64,000 nucleotides of DNA from contig CP126203.1 of the NCBI GenBank assembly GCA_030272155.1, forward strand, positions 4,470,501 through 4,534,500, in the 5' to 3' direction. A program made the translations under genes and the position numbers. Positions 11,910 through 24,900 of this stretch are shown here, piece by piece. Origin of the DNA: Tetradesmus obliquus (lineage: Eukaryota > Chlorophyta > Chlorophyceae > Sphaeropleales > Scenedesmaceae). The notes beneath the pieces are model-generated. The model was given only the letters and a program-made list of their open reading frames with translations, made no database searches and had not been told where the DNA came from. Every line of letters starts with the position of its first letter. The stretch's first letter is position 1.

Positions 11910-12600
11910 TGGCTGCGTCAGCAGGCAGCATGCTCTTGTCGCTCCCCTCCTTGCTTGGAACTGTTGGGCTTGGTATTTGCGTCAGTGTTGTGTCTGTGCT
12001 CTCACGCATATACAGCCCGTACTACGTAGTTCATGTGTGCCCCGGTGGGCACATAGAAACTGACTTTGTTGCACTTTGAAAATGTGCACCGCAGCGCTTG
12101 GGGACGGCTGGATGGAGTCCACCGCAGAGTGTACAATTGCTTCTAGGCACCCTGCAACATGGGTAGCCCTGTCACTTGGTGTTAGAAGCCTGAGATAGAT
12201 CTGTTACGAGATTTTATGGAAAGCAGGCAAACCCCTGCTGTCAATCCTAAGCATACCTGTGGCGAAAATCTATGTGGTACATACTCTATCTCAAATCATT
12301 TGGCTCTTGGTGCTACTGACTGCTGAGGCAATGGCAGCACCTGCTAATATCGCGAGCGCCGGGGCTGTATGTACAGTCACAGCGTACAGGGTCGTCCCAG
12401 GTTTGTTAGTTTGTTACTTGCATCTGCACGGTGTCTCATTAAGATCATGGTGGTACGCGTCGGCTGATCGGCCAGCAGGCGGCCACTGTTGCGGCAGCTT
12501 TTCTGCTCATTGGAGAGCCACCCCGGGACATATGTACAATGGGCAATTGGAGCACCTTTGGCCGTTGGGTCAGCTTGCGTGGTTCGGCCAGGGCTGAGGT
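11910..12600 (+). repeat. Dispersed repeat, copy A (~690 bp)
   Basis: This segment aligns co-linearly with 18340-19030. Shared blocks include CTTCTAGGCACCCTGCAACA (12149 and 18533 areas), ACAGTCACAGCGTACAGG, and GCTTGCGTGG near the right end. Divergence is appreciable with small indels. There is no convincing ORF and no terminal repeats that I can see. It could be a fossil mobile element or a duplicated 3' flank; the second copy begins about 130-280 bp after the end of the LRR pseudogene. Confidence 0.75.
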
Positions 12601-14050
12601 GAATCAATGGCCCAGTGGGTGATGCTGTGTTGAGCGCACAGAAGTCGCTCTTCCCAAAGTATCCTACTTTTACTCAATGGTTGAGTCAGAGCTGGGTGCA
12701 ACACATTCTACCTCATTCCACAGTTCCCTGTGTCACAATGTGTGGGTTACCTACTGTTCTGCATCTTCTCCCACCTGCTGCTGCTGCTGCGCACTCGCAG
12801 TGCTGGCCGTGGATCTCTTGTTGGACTTGCGGCTAACTGCCACCACAGGCATGCAGTTGACCTGAGTTGAACCTCGTTTGACTGTGTGCGCCTTTTGGCT
12901 GTTGGCAGCAGGTTTACAACAACCGCTGTTTGCGGGATTTGTCGTCCAGGTGCCTGCATGCAGATGTGTGTGCCACCAGCCAACAACAGCAGCAGGCAGT
13001 GCTGTGTACAGCATATATGCAAACCTCATGCAGAGCTGACTCCTGGATTTGAAATAAATGGCCATGTATCGAGTCACGTCGTATGTAAGCTAGCACAGGG
13101 TGTGGTATAACAGTAACCTTGGCCCAGGGGGCATAAAACCCACCACGTGGTGTCAGGCAGGCAGCCCAGCGTTTCTCCTGCAATCCGAAAGAATGCCAAT
13201 ATCTACTCGTAACAGCTGCTTCTACTGCATTAGGTTCTGCTTATGAATCCAGTCAAGAGGTTGAGACACGGCACGGGGATTCAGGCTGCAGTGGGAAGCT
13301 TGCAAGGGCAGAACTGCCACTGACCTTGCTTGCTAGGTAAGTTGTGCGGTTGCACGTGGTGACTGGCTGCTGCACGGCATTTGCGTCCCAGTGGCCCGTG
13401 CTGTTCGTGCTGTACTGCCTACTCGTCAGGCAGCACCCTGTTCTCGGCTGCTGAGCCCTAGAAAGGGATCGTTCCGGCAGCATAAGGATAAATATATACT
13501 GTAGTGAATACTTACATGGCAAGCAAAACAGCTTACAGCGCCCGGTGCAACAGCAGCACAGCAGTGCCTAGCAAAGGCTAGCTAGCCATAGCTGCAGCAG
13601 CATTGAGGAGGTCATGTAGCAGCTGCTCAGCAGATGGGTGATGCACCCACCTGGTTTTGACTACAGCAGCGATGAACAATTGGACTCACCTTGGACTTGT
13701 TGCTGTTGTGTGCTAGGTGGATTCAAAAGCGCGCCTTGGGCTTGGCTTGCACCTGAACACAGGGCAGGATGGAGGACATGACAGAGAACCGTGAAGAGAA
13801 TGAAGGTACATATCATGTGATGATAGGCTGCTATTGCGTGCAGGAGTTAAAGAGGGACACCACCACTGCAGCAGCTGTCAGCTGTTGTGCATGCACGTCA
13901 CACATGGTTCTCCAATCTGCACAGGTGTGCATTGCAGCCACATGTACAAAGAACAGCAGTGGGATCGCAGGATCCAGCAGTAGCATCAGCCCTCCTTTGT
14001 TCACAGACTCGCCATATGTTGTGTGCCGCCTGTTTCTGTGGTTGCTGTAG
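12601..14050. other. No gene recognised
   Basis: I see no supported exons. Some stretches near 13330-13450 are hydrophobic in one forward frame, but no splice pattern or family could be assigned. The 3' half may include 5' parts of the LRR pseudogene. Confidence 0.45.
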
Positions 14051-14392
14051 GCGGGTTGTATGCTATTGTTGGAGCCCTGCTGCAAAACAACACAGTCACA
14101 CCAGCAGCCCTGCAGCAGGTAGCTTCCAGGCTTGCAGCAACCAACAGCCAGGTTGCGTCAAGCTGTCCGCAAGTACTGCAGGGGCAGGCTGCAGGTGACA
14201 GCGCCAATCTCCAGCGCACAGAGGATCAGCAACAATCCAGAAGCAGCTAGAAGCAACAGCAGGTTTTGCAGAGTGGCTCAGCGCCAACGCCTCGCTGCTT
14301 GAAAGCCTGGAAGTGCAGTTTGTCCGTGGGCTGCTGCACCCACGCCCATAAGACTGGAGCGCAGACGCGGCTTGCATAGCTGCGTCACTCCA

Positions 14393-14432
<40 letters not shown>

Positions 14433-17400
14433 CATGATGCAGCAGCAGCACCAGCAGCAAGTGCAGCGGCAGCAGTGGCCCCTGCTGCAGGAGCAGCAGC
14501 AGCAGCAGCAGCGGCTCCTGCAGCAGCAGCAGCAGCAGCAGCAGCAACGGCGCACTTGCTGCCGCTGCAGGCGCTGTCACTGTCTGGTTGGTTTGGAGAT
14601 GGCATAGCAGTTGCAGTTACCAGCCACAGCAGTATGTTCCCGCAGCTCACCCGGATGCAGTTGCAGCCAGCCTCAGACCTTTGCATACAGAAGCTGGCGC
14701 AGCTGACTACACTGCGCAGCTGACTACACCGCGCAGCTGACTACACTGCGCAGCTGACTACACCGCGCAGCTGACTACACTGCGCAGCTGACTACACTGC
14801 GCAGCTGACTACACTGCGCAGCTGACTACACTGCGCAGCTGACTACACTGCGCAGCTGACTACACTGCGCAGCTGACTACACTGCGCAGCTGACTACACC
14901 GCGCAGCTGACTACACCGCGCAGCTGACTACACTGCGCAGCTGACTACACCGCGCAGCTGACTACACTGCGCAGCTGACTACACTGCGCAGCTGACTACA
15001 CCGCGCAGCTGACTACACTGCGCAGCTGACTACACCGCGCAGCTGACTACACTGCGCAGCTGACTACACCGCGCAGCTGACTACACTGCGCAGGTGACTA
15101 CACTGCGCAGCTGACTACACCGCGCAGCTGACTACACTGCGCAGCTGACTACACTGCGCAGCTGACTACACTGCGCAGCTGACTACACTGCGCAGCTGAC
15201 TACACCGCGCAGCTGACTACACCGCGCAGCTGACTACACTGCGCAGCTGACTACACCGCGCAGCTGACTACACTGCGCAGCTGACTACACTGCGCAGCTG
15301 ACTACACTGCGCAGCTGACTACACCGCGCAGCTGACTACACCGCGCAGCTGACTACACTGCGCAGCTGACTACACTGCGCAGCTGACTACACAGCGCAGC
15401 TGACTACACCGCGCAGCTGACTACACTGCGCAGCTGACTACACTGCGCAGCTGACTACACTGCGCAGCTGACTACACCGCGCAGCTGACTACACTGCGCA
15501 GCTGACTACACTGCGCAGCTGACTACACTGCGCAGCTGACTACACTGCGCAGCTGACTACACTGCGCAGCTGACTACACTGCGCAGCTGACTACACTGCG
15601 CAGCTGACTACACCGCGCAGCTGACTACACCGCGCAGCTGACTACACTGCGCAGCTGACTACACCGCGCAGCTGACTACACTGCGCAGCTGACTACACCG
15701 CGCAGCTGACTACACTGCGCAGCTGACTACACTGCGCAGCTGACTACACCGCGCAGCTGACTACACTGCGCAGCTGACTACACTGCGCAGCTGACTACAC
15801 CGCGCAGCTGACTACACTGCGCAGCTGACTACACCGCGCAGCTGACTACACTGCGCAGGTGACTACACTGCGCAGCTGACTACACCGCGCAGCTGACTAC
15901 ACCGCGCAGCTGACTACACCGCGCAGCTGACTACACCGCGCAGCTGACTACACCGCGCAGCTGACTACACCGCGCAGCTGACTACACTGCGCAGCTGACT
16001 ACACCGCGTAGCTGACTACACTGCGCAGCTGACTACACTGCGCAGCTGACTACACCGCGCAGCTGACTACACTGCGCAGCTGACTACACCGCGCAGCTGA
16101 CTACACCGCGCAGCTGACTACACTGCGCAGCTGACTACACCGCGCAGCTGACTACACTGCGCAGCTGACTACACCGCGCAGCTGACTACACCGCGCAGCT
16201 GACTACACCGCGCAGCTGACTTCACTGCGCAGCTGACTACACTGCGCAGCTGACTACACCGCGCAGCTGACTACACCGCGCAGCTGACTACACCGCGCAG
16301 CTGACTACACTGCGCAGCTGACTACACCGCGCAGCTGACTACACTGCGCAGCCGACTACACCGCGCAGCTGACTACACTGCGCAGCTGACTACACCGCGC
16401 AGCTGACTACACTGCGCAGTCTCTCTCTGAACCTTGCGCCAGATGCGTTGCCAGGAGGTCGAGTCCCTGACAAGGAGCAATTCCCAACCAATGCGCTGAT
16501 CTCGGACACTCTGGCACCACTTTCAGAGCTGCAGCTGCTCACAGAGCTGAGCGTAGGGCCAGTCGTGCCAGAGCAGCTGCAGGATGTTTTTTTTGGAGGC
16601 AGCCTGCAGCAGCTGCACCTTCAGGTGCATGTAGGTGGGGACCTGCTGCGGCTGCAGGCTTTTGCTGATTGGCTGCAGCAGCAGCGAAACAGCAGCGTGG
16701 TGCGCAGTATAGAAGTGATGGCATACCAGGAATGCGATGGCGGTCATGATATGTGGCTAGTGGCTGTCGAGACCCTGGCTAGCTCACTGCGCATAGCAGC
16801 AGCGACAACAGCAGCCCCGGCTGCGGCGGCAGCAGCAATTGAGTCGGCATCACACTCAGCAGGCGGTGCGACGGCCACTTCCTTCCTGAAGGATGTTGCG
16901 GCACGTTATGCCGTGTCTGAAGCCGAAGCAGAACAAGCAGTGCTGGCAGCCGCAGAATGTGCAGCAGCAGCAGCAGCAGAGGCTGCGGTATGGGCTGCAA
17001 CAGCACACTCAGGAGGTGTGGCGCGCCTGCGCTGCAGTCGCTGCAGCTGCCATTCCTGCCGGCGTTTGTATCAGGGGCATCTGTCGGAGCGCTGCTGCGC
17101 AGTCTTGCAGACATGACCACAGGTCTGACACGCTTGGAACTGCCAGAGTTGATGGAGCCCAACACACAGCTTTCAGCACTGGGTCTGCTCACCAGCCTGC
17201 GCTGCTTAAAGCTGTTTATCACGGATGAAGGCGTTGTACATGTCCAAGATGAGGAGCAACAGCAGCAGCAGTGTGAGTGGCAGCAGCAATGCTTAAATGC
17301 GCTGCAGCAGTTGCCGCAGCTGCAGCAGCTGGACATCAGGTGGCCAAGAGCAGCTGCTGCAGCGGCAGTGACGTGGCAGATGACGTCACTCAGCCGCCTC

Positions 17401-18210
17401 ACAAGGCTGGGGTTTTATGGGCAGCGAGCAATTGTGCAGGATGATCAGCTGCCTTGCAACTTAGTAGAGCTTGCATGCTGTGCCAACAGCATGGAGCCAG
17501 TGCTGCCGTTGACCGAACTGACGCAGCTCAGGGTCACTCTTGAGCAAGGCAGCCAAGGATTGAGCACCCTCAGCACTTTGAGCAAGCTGCAGCAGCTCAC
17601 CTGTTGCATGCCCTTCAGCAGCGACGCGCAGTTGGAAGAGGATCTGCTGACAGGGCTGCAGCATCTAACACAGCTCACGCAGCTCGACCTACAGCTCTGC
17701 AGCGAGTTTTCCTGCAAGCAGCTGCCTGCACGGCTCGTTGGGGTGGTTGCAGGAACACCACTGTGCAGCTTGTCTCTTTCGTCTTCGCGCGGCACTGTGG
17801 AGCTTGTGGCTGTGAGCACGCTCAGGTAACACGGCTCTCGCTGCACCTGACGGGTCGCCCTCAGGTGCATATGCAGCGGCTGGGAGTGGGCTTGGGCAGT
17901 TTAAAGTGCCTGCAGAGCTTTGAAATTGCGGTTGACGCAGCACTGGCTGTGGCAGATCACGTCCAAGGATTTGTGGAGGCTGTCGTGCTCAGGCAACCCC
18001 CGCTGGGCTTTGTTGATGTGAGGCTAGCAGGGGTTGCGGGTGATGCAGGTGTGGTGGAGTAGGCTGGTTGCATGCAGCAGCATTGGAGGCAGCTGCTGCG
18101 TGCGCAGTGGCAGTGGCAGGAGCACCATGTGCACATGGCAGCAGTTACCTGGTCAGAGGGTGTGCTTTTGGTTGGGCTTGGTGAGGACGAAGATTTCGTT
18201 GAGGAGGTAT
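14051..18210 (+). pseudogene. Leucine-rich-repeat protein gene, disrupted
   Basis: Forward frames encode LRR-type text: LPLQALSLSGWFG and QKLAQLTTL before the 17-bp array, then LSLNLAP, LLTELSVGP, LTRLELPEL, LQQLDIRW, LTQLRVTLEQG and LTQLDLQLCS after it. This resembles cytosolic algal LRR proteins. The damage is: an in-frame TAA at 14349-14351 inside an otherwise continuous segment (LLHPRP then DWSADAA); an insertion of 100 extra 17-bp units that shifts frame and adds stops; a frame change near 17826; and a TAG at 18060 followed by more plausible coding to 18210. A 50-nt GT-AG intron (16988-17037) can explain one other frame change. Deleting the array would rejoin QLTTLRS with LSLNLAP as a perfect repeat. 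Either the allele is dead or unusual RNA processing removes the array. The upstream start was not found. Confidence 0.6.
14703..16419 (+). repeat. 17-bp minisatellite, exactly 101 units
   Basis: The unit is CTGACTACACYGCGCAG, and 1717 bp = 101 x 17 with no indels. Position 11 is mostly T or C (one A, at unit 41). Rare variants are: G at position 1 in units 24 and 69, a GCGTAG near 16007, TGACTTC near 16219 and CCGAC near 16352. A run of seven T units followed by CCTCT occurs at units 5-15 and again at 47-57, and the two G variants are 45 units apart, so blocks of units were amplified. The first unit is the LRR coding segment LTTLRS itself. Confidence 0.97.
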
Positions 18211-18339
18211 GACGCAGTTGCATACAGCTGCCTTGACTGAAGATGTGTGTTGACTGACCTGTACAGTGTGCCATGCGGCGATGGCCATGCGTTTGACATG
18301 TTGGGTGCACATTATTGCAGCCATTGACTGGCACCAGCC

Positions 18340-19030
18340 ACATGCAAGCGCCAGCAAGCAGCATGTTAATGCTGCTCCGCTCTTGCTCGGACATTTCTTG
18401 GTTGTTTGTGCGCTCACGCTTGTGCAGCCTGTACATGTTGAGTGAGCTGCGCAATGAAACTGATTTGTTGCACTTATATTGTGCACTGCAGCGCTGGGGT
18501 TGGCTTGATGGGGTTTACTGCAGCGCGTACATGCTTCTAGGCACCCTGCAACATGGGTGGCCCTGCCACTTGGTGTTTGAGGCCTGAAATCAATCATATT
18601 GAGATGTCACAAAAGCAGGCACCCCCTGCTGTCAACCTTAGCATAGTTGTGGCGCAAGTTGATGCGTGTACATAGCCAGTTTCTCGTATCCGTTGGCTCT
18701 TGGTTCTATTGGCTGCTGCAGCGTTGGCAGCACCTGAAAATATCGCAGGCGCTGGGGCTGCGTTTACAGTCACAGCGTACAGGGCAATTTCTAGTTTTTG
18801 AGTTTGTTACCTGCATCTGCATTAGTGGTTGTCATGCATACCATGGTGGTGCGCATCGGCTGATCGGCTGACAGGCAGCCGCTGCTGCAGCAGCTTTGCT
18901 GTTTTTCTGAAGAGCCTCCCCAGTATATGCGTGTATAGTGTGCAGTCAAATCACCTGTGGCTGTTGGGCCAGCTTGCGTGGCTTTGTCAGGGTTGGGTTG
19001 AGTCGTGGGTAACCAGTTTGCTGTATAAGA
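18340..19030 (+). repeat. Dispersed repeat, copy B (~690 bp)
   Basis: Partner of 11910-12600 in the same orientation; see copy A. It begins shortly after the LRR pseudogene. Microscale differences are substitutions and short indels throughout, so the duplication is not recent. Confidence 0.75.
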
Positions 19031-20511
19031 ACGAACTCAGACACCCACTGCTTGCTTTGTAGAGCGCTTGATGGCCATCAACGCACCCATGGTCGCGTCC
19101 CCAAAGACATCAGGGGTTGCGTGCTACTACACACAAACTGCGCATACAGTCACTGCACGGTGGTTCACTGTGAACAGGTGGGCCACTGTCCTCTTGCTGC
19201 TTGGAACAAGTTACAGCAAATAATCAGCAGCACTAGGACAGTATACCACGAGGCACTTGCTGTACAAGAGTTCCAGGCGATGAACAGGAAAGATCAAGGA
19301 AAGGCCGCTTTGCAGCCTGTCGAGCAAGCACAAAAAGATAGCTGACGGCTGTTCATAACGATTCACGGCTTGCAAGCAGAACACAGCCCCAACACAAACT
19401 CTGCAGGGCTGGCACAATCGCACCACCGTGTGACAGAGTGCGACAGCAACTGGCACTGTTGTACACGCCTCACGACACAGACACAGGGTAGCAGCCGCAA
19501 GTCAAGTATGAACTCCGTCACCCAGACATACAGCTGGCGCAGACCATGATGAAAATACAAGCAGCACTGTGACTCACTGTGACAGGCAAGCAGGGCATCC
19601 AAAAGAGCAGCGCAGTTTGGCATGGCCGTGACTGCTGCAATCCTTGGCTAACAGAGAGCCTGGATCGCCATACACTATAGCACCATTGCAAGTACACATA
19701 CACATTGTAAAGCACATCTGGAGACTGAGTATCTGCGTTGTCACTGTGAGATGATGGTTTTGGGCTGCCTACGTCCCCAAACTGATAAAATATGTTGTGC
19801 CAATCTCCTTGCCGGCAATGGCAGCAGCGATAGGCACATGCATTAAGTACAGCGCGTACACACAATCAAATCAAGTGGCGCATCTTGCTGGACCACCTGC
19901 CCTCTAACCCAGAGGCTTTGATGAGAACGGCAGTGAGTAAAATAATGCCATGGCTGCATGGCTACATGTCAAAAGCAGTAATGAAATTCCCTCTTCGGAC
20001 AGTGTGAACTTCAGGGTTTGCCCCAAAGGATGGCAACCACACTGCACAATGCCCCAGACGGAACAGCTTGGTTGCACAACACAAACTGCAGTATGCCAGC
20101 GTAGCAAGTATGTATCCTGGTAGCAGCGCATGTGTACCAGTGATTTTGATTTGGTATGGAATCAACAAATTAATATGAAAGTTCTTGGTGCTGGATCTGC
20201 TTCTTGGGCTCTTCTCTTCAGCAGCAGATCAATGAACAACCCCATTGTACACCAGGGGGTCACTTCTGAAAATATCAAATCACTTTCAAAAACCTACAGT
20301 CTGCCAGTGCTTCAGACAATACAACAGTCCTGTCAGTTGCATAAAGACCAGACACTGCTGAGCATCGAGGTGCTTGAGGGCGGATCACAGATAGAGAACA
20401 TGCTCCGTCCCAAAGCAAGCTTCAACAGCAGCATCAACTGTTCTACATGTGCTGCCTTAACTAGCAGCAGCTATGTTACAGCCTGTAACCTGTAGCACGG
20501 TGCTGTTTTGC
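19031..20511. other. No gene recognised
   Basis: Only short shadow frames occur. A 121-codon forward frame at 20130-20495 has no recognisable domain and lies in the likely 3' UTR/flank of the hydrolase gene on the other strand. Confidence 0.5.
20476..20480 (-). other. Putative TGTAA polyadenylation signal
   Basis: On the minus strand TGTAA lies 32 nt after the hydrolase stop codon. That is a short but possible 3' UTR; other signals further away are equally possible. Confidence 0.35.
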
Positions 20512-21912
20512 TTAGTTGGTGGCTGCTGCAGGCTCCAGCACACTGCACATCTGCTTCTTAAGCGCAACAGCAGCAGCAGCAGCAGCAGCAGCAACTGCCG
20601 GCTCTGGTGACGCCACACCAGGGCTCTCACTCTTTTTTGCTCCTGGCCTCTCACTCCATTCTGACACATCCACTGCCAGGTCATCTGTTGACGCTGACTC
20701 AGCAAGTGATGAGTCAGCATCTGAGCAGTACAATGCCAGCTCACCAGAGGCGGTACAGCTGCTGGCGGCTGCAGTACCAATGTACTGCCCGCTGCTGCTG
20801 CTGCTGCTGCTAGCCCTGCTGTGCAGGGGACTGTCAGAGAGCTGCAGGGACAGCAGGGACTTGCCAGCCTGCAGAGCAGCACACAAAATAACATGTGTTA
20901 CGTCACCACAATGAGAATTGACACTGCAACGTGCAACTCAAATTAAAATTGCAAGCACATGCATTTCCCAGAGAAGCGCTAGTCTGTGCCACCAGCGCTG
21001 TCCTGCTGCAGCACCACCCGTGACGTACCAGCAATTCAAACCTCAACCATCTTGTCTGGAACCCTACAGCCTCTTCCAAACAATCAATAAATCACATAAC
21101 CCCCGCTCACCTGCGCCGCCACCACTGCCTTACTGACGCGCCAGTCGCGCGCCGCCTGGCTCTGCTGCAGCTGGCGCAGCGCAGCCCCTGCCGCAAAGTG
21201 CTCCAGCAACATGCTGTGGAAGCGGTGCGCCCAGGGCAGCATGCCCATGTGGCCTGCAGGGGCACAACATATGACTGTTATACACACAATGACTGTTATG
21301 CACACAATGCGCACACAACAACGTGTTGTTCTATATTTGCAAAGCTCCATGTGGGCAGGTCCATGTGGCCTGCGGGTGCGAAACACATACACTTCACATT
21401 TGCCAGCAGACAGAACCAAGATCTACTCCTGCACAGTTCCAAACAGTGCTCCAGCATCATGCTATGGTAGCGGTGCGCCCAGGGCAGCATGCCCATGTGG
21501 CCTGCAGGGGCACAGCAAATGCATACACATGACTGCCATGCACACCATGCGCACACAACAACTTGTTGTTTGATATCTGCCAAGCTCAGTGCGGGCAGGG
21601 CGGCAGCGCCATGTGACCAGCAGGTGCAGACACACAGCATGCATGATATCATACAGCTGTATCCATTTGCATACATACGTCAGTCTTGGACAGGTCAGCT
21701 TTGTTGTGGCAACTGCAGCTGTCTGCAGATCCCCACGCTGCAGTGAGCGCTTTGGAACCGCTGCACGTCGTTAATCAGTGTGGAACACAACCGCAACAAC
21801 AGCAGAAGGCGACCCACCTGTTGGGAAGGTGACTGTCTTTGCGTGCAGCTTGTCAGCCAGCTCAAACTGCATCGCTGGAGGGATGAGGTGGTCGCGCGTC
21901 GAAAGCTGCGCC

Positions 21913-21957
<45 letters not shown>

Positions 21958-24900
21958 CTGTACCAGTGATCTGCTGAACAACTGTTTGGAGTTCTGCACA
22001 TAACAGAGGGCATGCTGTTGCAAGCACAGCCCTGCCAAGTGAAAGACACAGGTAGCTGCTAAACGCAGGCAAAACTACTAAGCCATACTGTGGCATATTA
22101 TAGTTTGTTCCACATGGCACATGATGCAATTCATGCTAAACCAAGCTTACACTGCACCCACCTGGCACAGGATAGGCACGCCGCTTTCCCTCAGCACGCT
22201 GATGTGGCGCTCGCTCAAGTGTCACCACAAGTGTATGGCAACCCAAAGCCCTACGCTACGCGTCACCCACCTGGCAGAGGATTGGGACACCACTGTCCCT
22301 CAGCACGCTGATCTCTCGCTCGCTCAAGTAGTGCGTGAGCACCGCGTGGCAGGCACCCGCAATCATTGCTGAGATCTAAACCCTGCACCACACCCACCTG
22401 GCAGAGGATGGGCACGCCGCTATCCCTCAGCACGCTGATCTGTCGCTCGCTCAGGTAGTGCGTGAGCACCACGCACGCATGGCAGGCGCCTGTGGTGTGG
22501 TCCCCACTGCCAAACGTCCACCACTGCTCAAACGTCTTGCTCCACTGGCGGAAGTACACCTGCGGAATGAATGCGAAATGGAGCAAGGGCGGCGTCACGC
22601 AGTACTGACCAGTGCCAACGGCCAGAAGAAGCAGGCGCAAAAGTCTGCTGAGCACCAGCTAGCTGCTAAACCCAATCCATTGCATGCAATACAGTGCGCG
22701 GGCTGACCAGAGGGTTGGCAGGCAAGCAGCGATCAACAGCAAAATTACCAGGCACCTCCGCGTATTTCTCGCCACTGGGGTGGACGCTGTCAAGCATCCC
22801 TCAATCCAGCGCCAGCCGCATCAGCCGCCGCACAATGACCTAAAGTGACACTCCAAGTCACAAAGTAACAGAAAAGTAACACATACCTCCTCGTACTTCT
22901 CCTTGCTGGGGTGCACGGCATCAAGCAGCCCCTGGTACAGCACCAGCCGCATCAGCCGCCACATAATGACTTGACAAGGACACTCCAAGTGACAGACTAA
23001 CAGGAAAGTAGCACGCACCTTTTTCTTTTTGTCGCCCCGCTCGGGTGCACGGCATCAAGCAACGCCCTATCCAGCACCAGCCGCATCAGCTGCTACACAA
23101 TGACACAAAGTAACACACCAGGTGACAAACCAACAGAAAAGTAACACGCACCTCCTCGTACTTCTCCCCGCTGGGGTGCACACTGTCAAGCAGCCCCCGG
23201 TCCAGCACCAGCCGCATCAGCCGCCGCACCAGCGCAGGCTTGCTGTCCCAGTACCATGCCTGCAGCAGCGGCCTCAGGAGCTGCAGAAGCAAGAAAGCAG
23301 CACAGGAATGGCAGCAGGATCAGCAGCAGCAGCAGGATTAGCATCAGGATCAGCACCAGCAGGATCAGCAATAACAGAAAGCAGCAGCACCAGTGTCGGC
23401 TTGCTGTCCCAGTGCCACGCCTGCAGCAGCGGCCTCAGGAGCTGCAGTAGCAAGACAGCAGCAACATCAGGCGCAGGAAGCAACAGGCCTTTAGTGCCAC
23501 TTGCTGCTGCTGCAGCTGAGTTTTCTACACCAAACCCTTGCTCCAACCCTACCCAATGCAAGCTGCAACGCAGAGTGAGGAGGTCAAGTAGCAAAACATA
23601 CTCTCAACCACTTTCTTGGTCCAGATCATAAAAATTTCCAGATGATCGTACAGATCAAACCGATTCACCCACCTGCGGCTTGATGAGTGGCCCCAGCAGT
23701 CCCCCCAGCGGCTGCAGCCCCCTGCATGTCACTGCCAGGCCCAGAGACACAAGGCGGCCCTGCGGCAGCAGCAGCAGCGCCAGCTGCTGCGCAACCATGC
23801 CACCCATGGAGGCCCTGCACAGCACAACACACATAGCCGCGGTTGAAAACCAACTATGCATCATAGTGAAAGCAGCTAAGTGATGTGTTGCACTTGCGAA
23901 GCATGTGTTGCGCCGACTAGCGGGTCAGTCACCTCAGGCGCCGCGTCTGCGTGTTTTGGTGGTCAACATGCAGCTGCTGCAGCTGCTTACCCGAGCGCAT
24001 GCAGGGCGTGGCACCCATCTCCATGGCACTGGCCATGCCATGCACATATGTTACGGTGTCACCAGCCAGCTGTGTGTCAACATCTGCTGTAAATTATGCA
24101 ATGATCACATGTGTGCAAGCGCTCACCCGTACATATGCACAAGCGTGCTGCTGCCCCACACAACATCCAGCAGTGCCAGTGTTTTTTGATTACCTAACAA
24201 GCACTCACACATACGTGTGCAAGCACTGACCCGTAAACATTGCCGCTGTAACTGCATGCAAAACGCGGTGCGTGTGCAGACACTCACCCGTACACGTGCA
24301 CAGGCATGCTGCTGCCCCACACGACATCAAGCAGCGCCACTTGATTGGTCATTAGTAATGTAATTGTCACTTGGTATTGTAAAGTTCAAAGCACTCACCC
24401 GTACACGTGCACAGGTGTGCTGCAGCCCCACACGCCATCCAGCAGTGCCACTGCGTCAGCCGCCAGCATGGCAGAGGTCTGCTGCTCCATGCGGGGTGGC
24501 CCGCTCTTCACCACACCCCTGTGGTCGTACATGAGCACCTGCAGAAGCAGTACAGGGCCGCAAGGTCAAGGTTGCTTGTGATGCATAGTGCAGAGTTGGG
24601 ACCATGTGGGCTGGGCCGCTCTCCACCACGCCCCTGTGGTCGTACATGAGCACCTGTGCAGCGACAAAAAGCAGTGCAGGGTCGTAAGGTCAAGGTTGAT
24701 GCGCAATGCAGAATTGGGTCCACAATATGGCCACATGCAGCACAGACTGGGGCAGGGGCCGTCTATTGTAGATTACTAAAGCTGTTCAACAACCACCAAA
24801 CACCAAAAAACAGGTAGATTGCTGGCTTGGCTGCAGCAGTTTACTTCACAGGCTACTCGTGATAAGACCCTAAGCAGCCATGGCCGGGTGCTGGCAGTGA

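Noticed and set aside
12378-13110. Protein-coding gene near copy A of the dispersed repeat
   Set aside because: Short frames on both strands show no splice consistency, and the same sequence in copy B has different frames.
14703-16419. CRISPR array
   Set aside because: The 17-bp units abut with no spacers, and the array lies inside a eukaryotic LRR gene; it is a minisatellite.
20130-20495. 121-codon forward ORF as a small protein
   Set aside because: No recognisable domain, low-information composition, and placed in the 3' flank of the opposite-strand hydrolase.
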